DNA of 6,275 nucleotides from Bacillota bacterium (GTDB lineage: Bacteria; Bacillota; Bacilli; Alicyclobacillales; Alicyclobacillaceae). The notes under the pieces were generated by a model. That model saw only the letters and a list, made by a program, of their open reading frames with translations, made no database searches and was not told the origin of the DNA. Both the position numbers and the translations under genes were made by a program. Shown here in pieces: positions 1-5,819 of the stretch. The stretch is taken from contig JAKADF010000214.1 of the NCBI GenBank assembly GCA_021820805.1, positions 1-6,275 on the forward strand, in the 5' to 3' direction. Numbering within the stretch: position 1 is the stretch's first letter; each line of letters starts with the position of its first letter.

Positions 1-68
1 CAAAAGTGTTATTCCATGAACCCCAAACCATCTATTTTGGTAGAGATGACAAAATTATATTACAAAAA

Positions 69-92
69 CAACCCAAGATAGCATGGGTTTTC
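69..92 (+). terminator. Weak terminator-like hairpin
   Basis: A 6-bp stem AACCCA/TGGGTT encloses an 8-nt loop and is followed by TTTTCT. Stem and T run are both short, so this is at best a weak intrinsic terminator, possibly for a plus-strand gene ending upstream of the window. Confidence 0.3.
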
Positions 93-122
93 TACCTCTA
101 GCATTCGATAATAAAACATTAT

Positions 123-166
123 CGGAAGTAAGGATTTTATTCATTTATTTCAATGAATCCTTTCCG
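123..166. repeat. Imperfect inverted repeat (bulged hairpin)
   Basis: CGGAA at 123-127 pairs with TTCCG at 162-166. Inside it AAGGATT pairs with AATCCTT, and TCATT pairs with AATGA, with small bulges on the left arm. No T run follows on the plus strand, so a terminator role is not supported. It could be a structured RNA or a relic of a small repeat. Confidence 0.35.
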
Positions 167-441
167 AGTTGCCTCAGAAATTACCTACAAAACCAAAAAA
201 ACTACACACCCTCAAAGTAGAATAAATTTAGTACAAATGGTTCTACTAAATAGGAAGAAACTATATGTCACGAGAATGAATGATATGTATCATGCACGTT
301 TTTATTAAGCGGTTACAGTTGCTTTGCAATGTTTGCTGTAATACCTTTCTACGACCTTTTCATGCCGTAAAAAATATTCTAAGCGCAAAACTATTGTATA
401 ATTTTAGGATTTATAATTCTAAAATAATTCTCAGAGGAACT

Positions 442-675
442 TTAGATTTCTTCAATAGCCTCTTTAAACATTTGTAACCCTATTCTTCTGTCAAGAACGT
501 GTATTCCATTGCATTCCGCGACTCTCGTAAATGGTGTATTTGCAGCCCAGGACTCATCGCTTACAAGGTACATGTCCCCTTACGTCCAATAAAAGACCTA
601 TGCTTTAAAACCTGTACTCCTTATACCTCTTGATGATTCCGTTGTTACAGGAATAATCAAATAGGTAGATTCCAT
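442..675 (-). pseudogene. Decayed small gene remnant, unknown family
   Basis: One minus-strand frame reads from an ATG at 675 to a stop ending at 442. It begins MESTYLIIPVTTESSRG and is broken by two in-frame stops (TAG, then TAA), then continues with a natural-looking sequence (GDMYLVSDESWAANTPF, then RVAECNGIHVLDRR) to a C-terminus ending KEAIEEI. The composition of both halves looks protein-like, which neighbouring frames do not. I do not recognise the family. No good ribosome binding site precedes the ATG. A chance open frame remains possible. Confidence 0.35.
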
Positions 676-681
676 CCCTGA

Positions 682-711
682 TTTACAATTGGCAATTTAA
701 AAAATTGTAAA
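682..711. repeat. 9-bp inverted repeat upstream of the promoter
   Basis: TTTACAATT at 682-690 is repeated in inverted form as AATTGTAAA at 703-711 with a 12-nt spacer. It lies about 40 bases upstream of the predicted -35 box at 749, so it could be an operator or activator site for the riboswitch-led cluster. It is AT-only apart from one C/G pair per arm, so chance is not excluded. Confidence 0.3.
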
Positions 712-748
712 ATCGTCTTACCAAGAAACATTAAATCCCATTTCTGTT

Positions 749-778
749 TTGTCATACTTTGTCGTTCTTTGTTACAAT
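749..778 (+). promoter_or_regulatory. Sigma-A-like promoter for the riboswitch operon
   Basis: TTGTCA at 749-754 and TACAAT at 773-778 are separated by 18 bp, a good match to the vegetative consensus. Transcription would start around 784-787, giving a leader that contains the whole riboswitch beginning near 808. This placement also argues that coding does not start at 759, inside the promoter. Confidence 0.6.
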
Positions 779-807
779 CTGTCTATGTAAAGATTTAAAA
801 TTGTGTC

Positions 808-884
808 TCAAGGCAAAGCAATGGAAACATTGTGACGCAAAGCTACGGGTCTACGGACGTGAGTCTACGATCGCCGGGTTGCCA
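808..884 (+). promoter_or_regulatory. c-di-GMP class I riboswitch (GEMM-I aptamer)
   Basis: The sequence carries the hallmark GEMM-I blocks in order and spacing. These are GGCAAAGC at 812-819; a P2-type stem CAATG/CATTG capped by a GAAA tetraloop at 824-827; GACGCAAAGC at 834-843; a second stem containing GTCTAC and its receptor side; and CGCCGGGTTGCC at 872-883. GGCAA (812-816) pairs with TTGCC (879-883) to close the aptamer. The first base of GGCAAA is G, as in canonical c-di-GMP aptamers; the cGAMP-selective GEMM-Ib variants are reported to carry A at the ligand-contact G. It sits directly upstream of a terminator and an EAL-domain gene, which fits a c-di-GMP ligand. Confidence 0.93.
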
Positions 885-897
885 CGGATAACGGAGC

Positions 898-923
898 AGC
901 CCCTATTTAATAGGGGCTTTTCT
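898..923 (+). terminator. Riboswitch expression platform: intrinsic terminator
   Basis: AGCCCCTA (898-905) and TAGGGGCT (911-918) form a perfect 8-bp stem with a 5-nt loop, followed by TTTTCT. GGGTTGC (876-882), part of the aptamer closing strand, can instead pair with GCAGCCC (896-902), which overlaps the left terminator arm. The three pairings are mutually exclusive. By inference, ligand binding fixes the closing helix, frees the terminator and switches expression off. The terminator ends just before the coding region. Confidence 0.88.
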
Positions 924-944
924 ATGTTTGGAGTGGAAATAGTG

Positions 945-1637
945 ATGAAGTCATCCGAGCTAGAGGTCGTAAACGATCATCAAATTTGTGGCTGTAATCA
1001 TATCCTAAACTTAAACAAGATCTCCTTTAATACATATATTCAACCGATCTTCTCATTGGGCGATCTCAGTACATTCGGCTATGAGATTCTTAATCGTCCT
1101 GAAGGGTTTTCTGCAGAAACCTTCTATGACGAAATCTTCGAGTGCGGCTGCTATAGAATAGTTGATGAGTTTCTTATCAATCACTCGCTGCAGATAGCAA
1201 AAACCTTCCCCGGTCCTATATTCATAAATGCTTTTCCTTCCTCCATTTTAAACCTAACTTCAAAGGATAAAAGATATAAAAATATCGTTTTTGAGTTAAA
1301 TGAGAGACAGCTTTCTTATACGAATGGTATCTCTGAACTTCACAAGAAAGGATTGGCTATTGCCCTTGATGACGTAGGAAAAGGTGGTGCAGGACTACAA
1401 GCATTAATTGAAATGGAGCCAAATTTTTTAAAAGTTGATAGATGGCTTGTATCGGGGATTCAGTATTCAAAGAAAAAACAGGAGTTAATTCAATTCCTTG
1501 TCTCATTTTCAAGGGGTCGCAGTAAGCTCATTGCGGAAGGAATAGAGAATCAGAAGGAACTAGACGTACTCAACAACCTTGGAGTTGAATACGGACAGGG
1601 ATACTTACTCAGCAAGCCTGAGCCGCTTACAGGATAG
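945..1637 (+). CDS. EAL-domain c-di-GMP phosphodiesterase
   Basis: A 230-residue, single-domain EAL protein predicted to hydrolyse c-di-GMP to pGpG in the cytoplasm. The metal- and substrate-binding signature is complete: E47 in YEILNR (the EAL motif), N95 in FINAF, E117 in FELNER, D142-D143 in ALDDVGKG, K163 in KVDR, E198 in AEGIEN and Q218 in GQGYL. Loop 6 reads DDVGKG where DDFGTG is usual, so activity is likely but not certain. There is no sensor, GGDEF or membrane segment; length is close to an isolated EAL domain. I chose ATG 945, behind TTGGAGTGG at 929-936; GTG 942 is equally possible. The in-frame codons back to 759 run through the promoter, riboswitch and terminator and cannot be coding. 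It is the first gene under the c-di-GMP riboswitch, so its product probably feeds back on its own expression. Confidence 0.93.
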   Translation: MKSSELEVVNDHQICGCNHILNLNKISFNTYIQPIFSLGDLSTFGYEILNRPEGFSAETFYDEIFECGCYRIVDEFLINHSLQIAKTFPGPIFINAFPSSILNLTSKDKRYKNIVFELNERQLSYTNGISELHKKGLAIALDDVGKGGAGLQALIEMEPNFLKVDRWLVSGIQYSKKKQELIQFLVSFSRGRSKLIAEGIENQKELDVLNNLGVEYGQGYLLSKPEPLTG

Positions 1638-1679
1638 CTTTATGCTTTTCTTTTATAGTCATTTTTGTGGGAGACAGCT

Positions 1680-1934
1680 ATGACAGCGACATTACATTAT
1701 CCGGAATTACGTACAAGTAAACGAAAGCTGATTGTCCAACTAGGACAAAAAGAGAAACTAAAGTTTGATCAAATGATACATATACTTGGGCTTTGTGACC
1801 GTGGGTGTCAAAAGACTGCTACGGACCTCGCCAAGATGGGGTTTATTGAATGGAATAGGAAAGAAAAGGAGGCGAGAATTACTCAGATGGGAAAAGAATA
1901 CTTAATGAAACGGAAAATACAACTCAAGATGTAG
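1680..1934 (+). CDS. Small winged-helix-like DNA-binding protein
   Basis: An 84-residue basic protein starting at ATG 1680, 6 bp after a clear GGGAG at 1669-1673. A TTG start at 1665 would overlap this site and is less likely. The layout suggests a short winged helix: helical segments at about 17-36 and 41-53 (CDRGCQKTATDLAKMGFIEW), then a charged wing at 57-67 and a final helix beginning ITQMGKEYL, similar in style to MarR/PadR-type folds (GFIEW...ARITQMGKEYL). I do not recognise a specific family, and no ligand domain is present. It lies 42 bp after the phosphodiesterase and 71 bp before the chemoreceptor on the same strand, so it is probably co-transcribed under the riboswitch. It could be a local transcription factor acting on motility or c-di-GMP genes; that is inference. 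Confidence 0.7.
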   Translation: MTATLHYPELRTSKRKLIVQLGQKEKLKFDQMIHILGLCDRGCQKTATDLAKMGFIEWNRKEKEARITQMGKEYLMKRKIQLKM

Positions 1935-1965
1935 GTAATGGGGCATTATTACAATAATAAACTGT

Positions 1966-1987
1966 TCTTTATTTATAGAAATAAAGA
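1966..1987 (+). repeat. AT-rich hairpin ahead of the chemoreceptor ribosome binding site
   Basis: TCTTTATTT (1966-1974) and AAATAAAGA (1979-1987) form a perfect 9-bp stem with an ATAG loop. No T run follows and the stem has one G-C pair, so it should not terminate transcription. It ends four bases before the AAAGGAG at 1991-1997 and may affect mRNA stability or translation of the next gene. Confidence 0.4.
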
Positions 1988-2005
1988 GAAAAAGGAGTCA
2001 GTCTT

Positions 2006-3166
2006 GTGAAGAAGAACATTTTTAAATGGAATGTTTCCGCGAAGTTGCTAGTTTCTTTTATAGCGATTCTTGCGATACCTGCTGTTTCTATTGGACTCAT
2101 CTCGTTCAATTCAGCACAAGGAAAGATTAAACAGCAGATAAATGGTTCTGCTTCTTCAAGTGTCAATCTTTTTAACCAATCCATCTCAAATTCTATCGGC
2201 TCTTGGGAATCTGCGGTACAAGTACTAACTAGTGATTTAAATAAGAGTACCTTTCAAAAGGATTTGGGAACGAATTCAACGCCAGCCTTGACGGCACTTT
2301 CAAATTTCGCTGCAGGGCATCGTGATTTTTTGCATGTTTATGTAGGTACAGATACAGGTATTATCGACATCCGCCCATATACGAAAATGCCGGATGGTTA
2401 TGACCCAAGAAAACGCCCATGGTATCAAGAAGCTATAAAAAATCCGGGTAAACCTGTTGTAACAGCACCTTATAAAGACGCTAGCTCGAATAGTATGGTG
2501 GTCACCATTACAGAGGCACTCCCTGATAAACATGGCGTTGTTGGTGCAGATGTTACGCTTGGTGCTTTAACTAAAATGGCTAGTCGGGTTCACATTGGAA
2601 ACGATGGATATTTAGCTATTTTCGATCCGACTAAAGTAGCAATCGTTGATAAAGGTGTCGCACAAGGTGCTACTATAACAGACCACAATTTGAACCCTAT
2701 GTTTCAATCGAACTCAGGGGAGTTTTCTTATCATTCAAAAGGAATTGGCCAGGATATTATCTTCAACACGAACCCCGTTACAGGATGGAAAGTTGCAGGG
2801 GTAATGTTTTCGAACGAGTATACGCAGGCTGCAAACCCAATACTTATCACTATGCTTATCGTCTTGGCAATCGCACTTATTTTGGGTATTGTGCTTTCGC
2901 TGTTTATTACAAGGTCTATTACAAAACGCTTAAAATTACTGGTAGAGCTATCAGGCAAGGTTGCAAACGGAGACTTATCTCAATTGCTCGAAGTACATAG
3001 CCAAGATGAATTGGGTCAATTAGGACATAGTTTCAACAATATGATAAATAAACTACGTACTGTTATTAAGGAAGTTGTTGATTCATCAGAACAAGTAGCT
3101 GCTTCTTCTGAAGAGCTAACCGCAAGTTCTCAACAGGTAAGTAAAGCAACAGAACATATTGCGTAA
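2006..3166 (+). CDS. Methyl-accepting chemotaxis protein (dCache-HAMP), truncated by IS66
   Basis: The membrane chemoreceptor starts at GTG 2006, 8 bp after AAAGGAG. Segments in order: a short cytoplasmic start; TM1 at about 12-34; an extracellular double-Cache sensor at about 35-278; TM2 at about 279-301; HAMP at about 302-355; and only the first about 30 residues of the signalling coiled coil (SSEQVAASSEELTASSQQVS). The sensor has DPRKRPWY with Y132, R137, W139 and Y140, plus D182 in GADVTL, spaced like the amino-acid-binding motif described for dCache_1 domains, so an amino-acid ligand is plausible. The true protein ends near H384-I385-A386: the final stop is TAA inside the IS66 end GTAAGCG at 3163. 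The CheA/CheW-binding hairpin tip and methylation helices are missing (relatives run to roughly 650 residues), so it cannot signal normally. It is the third gene of the c-di-GMP-controlled cluster. Confidence 0.9.
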   Translation: MKKNIFKWNVSAKLLVSFIAILAIPAVSIGLISFNSAQGKIKQQINGSASSSVNLFNQSISNSIGSWESAVQVLTSDLNKSTFQKDLGTNSTPALTALSNFAAGHRDFLHVYVGTDTGIIDIRPYTKMPDGYDPRKRPWYQEAIKNPGKPVVTAPYKDASSNSMVVTITEALPDKHGVVGADVTLGALTKMASRVHIGNDGYLAIFDPTKVAIVDKGVAQGATITDHNLNPMFQSNSGEFSYHSKGIGQDIIFNTNPVTGWKVAGVMFSNEYTQAANPILITMLIVLAIALILGIVLSLFITRSITKRLKLLVELSGKVANGDLSQLLEVHSQDELGQLGHSFNNMINKLRTVIKEVVDSSEQVAASSEELTASSQQVSKATEHIA

Positions 3167-3190
3167 GCGACAAATAGTTCCCACCTGTTC
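3163..3190 (+). repeat. IS66 left terminal inverted repeat
   Basis: GTAAGCGACAAATAGTTCCC begins at the exact base where chemoreceptor coding ends. The GTAAGCG start is conserved in IS66-family ends. It supplies the chemoreceptor stop codon (TAA at 3164-3166). The inner boundary of the repeat is a guess because the partner end is outside the window. Confidence 0.75.
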
Positions 3191-3248
3191 CAAACAAATT
3201 TTTCTTGAGATGATACCCCCATCGAATTAAATCGAGAGGAGAATCATA

Positions 3249-3584
3249 ATGACAAAGGCAGAATTAGTCGAACTTCGGGAATGCTGGCGGAAGCGAATTG
3301 TCGATTTTCGCTCAAGTGGGAAGACTGGTGCTGCATGGTGTGCTGAAAATGAAATCAAAGAACCCCAGCTTTGGTACTGGGTACACAAGTTTAAAAATGT
3401 AGACTCCCCAAAGAAATCTTCCCCTAATTTTGTGCCGGTTAAGATTCAGGAGGAACATGAACCGATTCGGGATTCAGATCACCCCCTTATGATTCGAATT
3501 GGACAGGCATCAATCGAGATAAATCACGGATCCGACATGGAATTGTTGCGTAACGTGGTTCAGACACTTGCATCTATATGTTGA
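3249..3584 (+). CDS. tnpA: IS66 accessory protein TnpA
   Basis: A 111-residue IS66-family OrfA-type protein. It has a helix-turn-helix near residues 25-49 (GKTGAAWCAENEIKEPQLWYW, with the family-typical Q-LWYW-KF ending) and a C-terminal IEI...LLRNVVQTL segment usual in this family. It starts at ATG 3249 behind AGAGGAGA at 3235-3242. In IS66 elements TnpA is needed with TnpB and TnpC for transposition and probably binds DNA. Length is normal and there is no internal break. Its stop TGA overlaps the tnpB start by 7 bp (ATGTTGA), pointing to translational coupling. Confidence 0.92.
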   Translation: MTKAELVELRECWRKRIVDFRSSGKTGAAWCAENEIKEPQLWYWVHKFKNVDSPKKSSPNFVPVKIQEEHEPIRDSDHPLMIRIGQASIEINHGSDMELLRNVVQTLASIC

Positions 3585-3937
3585 GTGATTTTGGTTCTTC
3601 GCAGCAAGTTTACCTAGCTGCAGGCAGTACAGATATGCGTCGCTCGATTGACGGTTTGGCAGTACTGGTTCAAGAATCATTTAAACTCGACCCATTCTCT
3701 CCTTGCTTATTTGTTTTTTGTAATCGTAGACGTGATAGAGTCAAAATACTTGAGTGGGATAATGCGGGATTCTGGATTCACTATCGCAGACTTGAACAAG
3801 GTCGATTTCAGTGGCCGAATTCGCCTGAATCAGGGCCAATTGCAATCACTCGCCGTGAACTTCGGTGGCTATTGGATGGCTTGCCGATAACCCAGCCAAA
3901 AGCCCACTCGAAGGTTGGCGTACAAAGGGTAATTTAA
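3578..3937 (+). CDS. tnpB: IS66 accessory protein TnpB (Orf2)
   Basis: A 119-residue protein with the family signature throughout: VYLAAGSTDMRRSIDGLAVLV at residues 11-31, then DPFS..LFVFCNRRRDRVKILEWDNAGFW and RLEQGRFQWP. This is the IS66 Orf2 family, an accessory factor of unknown biochemical role required for transposition in studied IS66 members. Start ATG 3578 lies inside the last codons of tnpA. Length is normal, so tnpA and tnpB both look intact although the element's transposase gene is destroyed. It is distinct from the IS200/IS605 TnpB nuclease of the same name. Confidence 0.93.
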   Translation: MLSDFGSSQQVYLAAGSTDMRRSIDGLAVLVQESFKLDPFSPCLFVFCNRRRDRVKILEWDNAGFWIHYRRLEQGRFQWPNSPESGPIAITRRELRWLLDGLPITQPKAHSKVGVQRVI

Positions 3938-3974
3938 CGAAATGCTTTGAGTGCGAATTTAGTTAAAAATATCT

Positions 3975-4013
3975 AAAAACCCTTGTTATAGCAAGGATTA
4001 TCGGGGTTTTTGT
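3975..4013 (+). terminator. Terminator-like hairpin between tnpB and tnpC
   Basis: AAAAACCC (3975-3982) pairs with GGGTTTTT (4004-4011). An alternative inner stem CCTTG/CAAGG (3981-3985, 3992-3996) shares the two Cs at 3981-3982. A run of five T (4007-4011) is part of the right arm. It lies inside the IS66 operon, between tnpB and tnpC, so it could attenuate transposase expression. No clear ribosome binding site follows before tnpC, which supports low or indirect tnpC expression. Confidence 0.55.
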
Positions 4014-5013
4014 AGAACTATATTCTTATGACAAATTCACCGACACAGACCACCGAATCAACTGAATCACTTCAGCAGAAAAATGCGCAATTGGAGCAAA
4101 AGGTAGAGCACCTGACGCGGCAACTGGCATGGTATGAAGAACAGTTGCACCTTGCTTTGCACCACCGTTTTGGTGCTTCCAGTGAACGGTCAGACTCTGA
4201 CCAGTTGCGTCTCTTCAATGAAGTCGAGGCCGAAGCAGAAAATTCTGCCGATGAGACTACCGAAGTTGAAACGGTTACTTATGAACGCCATAAAAAGCAA
4301 CCTGGTCAGCGGGAAGAGATGCTAAAGAATTTACCGGTAGAGCGCATTGAATATCGCCTTCCGGAGAACAAACAGGCGTGTCCGTGCTGCGGTGAAGCGA
4401 TGCACGAAATGAGCACAGAGACTCGCAGGGAGATAAAGATTGTTCCAGCAAAAAAGAGTGTCGTTGAACATGTGCAAGTTATATACGGTTGCCGCACTTG
4501 CGAGAAGAAAGAAATTAAAACACCAATCGTAAAGACACCAATGCCTCGCCCGGCGTTTCCAGGAAGTCTTGCATCTGCGTCGGCGGTTGCTTACATCATA
4601 GATAAAAAATACGTCGATGGAATGCCGCTTTATAGATTGGAAAAACAGTTCGAACGCCAAGGGTTGCCATTATCTCGACAGACAATGGCTAATTGGGTGC
4701 TTACTGCAGTAAACTCATGGCTACTTACAATTTACGAAGAAATGCACAAAGAGCTTCTCACACACAAATATTTACATGCGGATGAAACTACCGTTCAGAT
4801 TTTGCATGAGCCTGGACGAGCAGCAGAGACTAAATCTTACATGTGGCTTTACCGGAGTGGACGGGACGGTTCTCCAGTTGTCCTATATGACTACGAGGAG
4901 ACAAGGAGTAAGGATCATCCAATAGAATTTCTAAAGGGCTTTGCTGGGTACCTCCATGTGGATGGCTATGCTGGATACAACAAGATTCCGAATGTAACCG
5001 TGGTATCTTGCTG

Positions 5014-5047
5014 GAGCCATTATCCCAGATGTATGGTTATCCGAGAA
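5014..5047 (+). repeat. Left 34-bp inverted repeat of the recombinase element
   Basis: It starts GAGCCATTATCCC and ends TTATCCGAGAA. It matches the reverse complement of 5786-5819 at all 34 positions and diverges immediately inside. Its outer 7 bases, GAGCCAT, may derive from the tnpC target, because they are needed to read CWSH. Confidence 0.93.
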
Positions 5048-5088
5048 AGTATGCTCAAGGCTGAAGATATAGGGAAAGCCTTAAAACC

Positions 5089-5100
5089 TTCTCAGATAAT
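5089..5100 (+). repeat. Subterminal inverted repeat, left copy
   Basis: TTCTCAGATAAT is the exact reverse complement of ATTATCTGAGAA at 5733-5744. Left and right copies lie inside the 34-bp terminal repeats at similar distances (41 bp and 41 bp), so they could be arm-type recombinase binding sites. Confidence 0.6.
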
Positions 5101-5520
5101 CATAACAAAACAAATAGCGTAGAAAATTAGGCACTCGTTGGGACAGGCAGTGCTATGATCATTATTAGATGGTATTGAGAACCATCGGTCATTCCATTCC
5201 TTCAGATGCTTATCCACTGTATTCTGAGATATCTCAGCATAAATCTGAGTCGACTGTAATGAGGAGTGTCCCAGAAAGTTCTTAATCACAACAAGCGGGA
5301 CACCTGCTTCTAGCATATGACTTGTGGTCGAATGCCTCATTGAATGGGGCGTATAACTGTCATCAATAAATAACTCGAGATTCTTCTGTTTTGCTATCCA
5401 GACATATTTTTTGAAGATTTCTTCAATGCAGGAGACGGTCATCTTTTCGTGTGTTTGACTGGAGAATATATGCCTTTCCGGAAGTAATGCTATCTTCCTA
5501 TGATCAATGTAGCCCTTCAA
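5092..5520 (-). pseudogene. Tyrosine recombinase, C-terminal catalytic part
   Basis: A 142-codon frame whose first codon is a TTG at 5520. It holds the second half of a tyrosine recombinase catalytic domain: HSMRH with H59 and R62 (HxxR box), GHSS with H85, and the nucleophile Y94 in TQIYAEI. The first catalytic arginine and the beta-strand lysine, which should lie before residue 1, are absent. Wording such as LLKGYIDHRK...KMT...KKYV...TPHSMRHS..SHMLEAGV resembles Tn554 TnpB/RIT-type transposon recombinases more than XerC/D. The frame runs into the left end of the element. The N-terminal piece lies directly upstream in a different frame (-1). Inactive as it stands. Confidence 0.85.
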
Positions 5521-5672
5521 AAGCGACGAGCATCCATATATCTCTCAAGCTGATTTAGCTTCCAGCGATAATTATTGATGGTATCATTTCCGTAGCCCTT
5601 GTCCTGAAGCAGTTTCAGTAGACCCTTCTTCATTAAATCAAACGACTGGCATCCATATTGTCTTGTACTCAT
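5517..5672 (-). pseudogene. Tyrosine recombinase, N-terminal fragment (51 residues)
   Basis: Reading leftward from ATG 5672, 6 bp after a strong AAAGGAG (5679-5685), the frame gives a 51-residue peptide beginning MSTRQYGCQSF and ending QLERYMDARRF. Its pattern (LLKLLQDKGYGNDTINNYRWK) is that of the N-terminal SAM-like core-binding domain of tyrosine recombinases. It stops at TGA 5519-5517, overlapping the first codon of the C-terminal fragment. About 150-200 residues normally lie between the two regions, so an internal deletion, out of frame by one base, joined them. The intact ribosome binding site shows this is the genuine gene start. Confidence 0.75.
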
Positions 5673-5691
5673 AACTGTCTCCTTTCACAAC

Positions 5692-5744
5692 AGAAATTAT
5701 CGAGATGCATTTCTATTGTAATAGGAGTAGAAATTATCTGAGAA
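5692..5744. repeat. Repeated AGAAATTATC sites upstream of the recombinase start
   Basis: AGAAATTATC occurs at 5692-5701 and again at 5729-5738, 37 bp apart. The second copy runs into ATTATCTGAGAA (5733-5744), the partner of the left subterminal repeat at 5089-5100. The region lies between the recombinase ribosome binding site and the right terminal repeat, where arm sites or an autoregulatory operator would be expected. Confidence 0.5.
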
Positions 5745-5785
5745 AAATGACAAAAATACAGCAGTCATGCAGCCTGCACCGAATC

Positions 5786-5819
5786 TTCTCGGATAACCAT
5801 ACATCTGGGATAATGGCTC
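5786..5819 (-). repeat. Right 34-bp inverted repeat of the recombinase element
   Basis: Perfect reverse complement of 5014-5047. Unlike the left copy it is not at the very end: 27 bases follow before the junction at 5847, ending in another GAGCCAT. Confidence 0.93.

Larger units (their letters stand above)
1..441. other. AT-rich stretch with no recognisable gene
   Basis: I find no convincing coding region here. The 65-codon open frame at 280-477 has no good ribosome binding site, is rich in Cys, Leu and Phe, and resembles no family I know. The stretch holds three small inverted repeats: AACCCA/TGGGTT at 70-75 and 84-89, followed by a short T run; an imperfect hairpin at 123-166; and TTTAGTA/TACTAAA at 227-233 and 244-250. 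It may be the far end of a gene outside the window plus decayed DNA. Confidence 0.5.
4028..5122 (+). pseudogene. tnpC: IS66 transposase TnpC, N-terminal part, interrupted
   Basis: The catalytic DDE transposase of the IS66 element. Authentic residues are 1-331 (to 5020): an N-terminal leucine-zipper-like coiled coil (about 15-44), the RFGASSE motif, a zinc-binding pair C118-P-C-C121 with C155-x-x-C158, first catalytic D252 in HADET, and second D312 in HVDGYAGY. The sequence is intact up to CWSH (H331); the usual continuation is HARR. From YPRCMV onward (5021-5122) the residues come from the inserted recombinase element. The remainder of tnpC resumes at 5847. ATG 4028 has no clear ribosome binding site; no better start is seen. 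Inactive. Confidence 0.9.

Noticed and set aside
280..477. 65-codon plus-strand open frame
   Set aside because: No convincing ribosome binding site, unusual composition and no recognisable family.
759..944. N-terminal extension of the EAL protein starting at 759
   Set aside because: These codons overlap the promoter -10 box, the whole riboswitch and its terminator. The residues match no domain, and a ribosome binding site precedes 942/945.
1966..1987. Hairpin as a terminator between the small regulator and the chemoreceptor
   Set aside because: The stem is almost all A-T and is followed by GAAAAAGGAG, not a T run.
3578..3937. TnpB as an RNA-guided nuclease of the IS200/IS605 type
   Set aside because: At 119 residues with the AGSTDMRRSIDGL signature it is IS66 Orf2, which shares only the name.
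5021..5122. Last 34 codons of the open tnpC frame as real transposase sequence
   Set aside because: They are encoded by the inserted element; tnpC homology stops at H331 and resumes at 5847.
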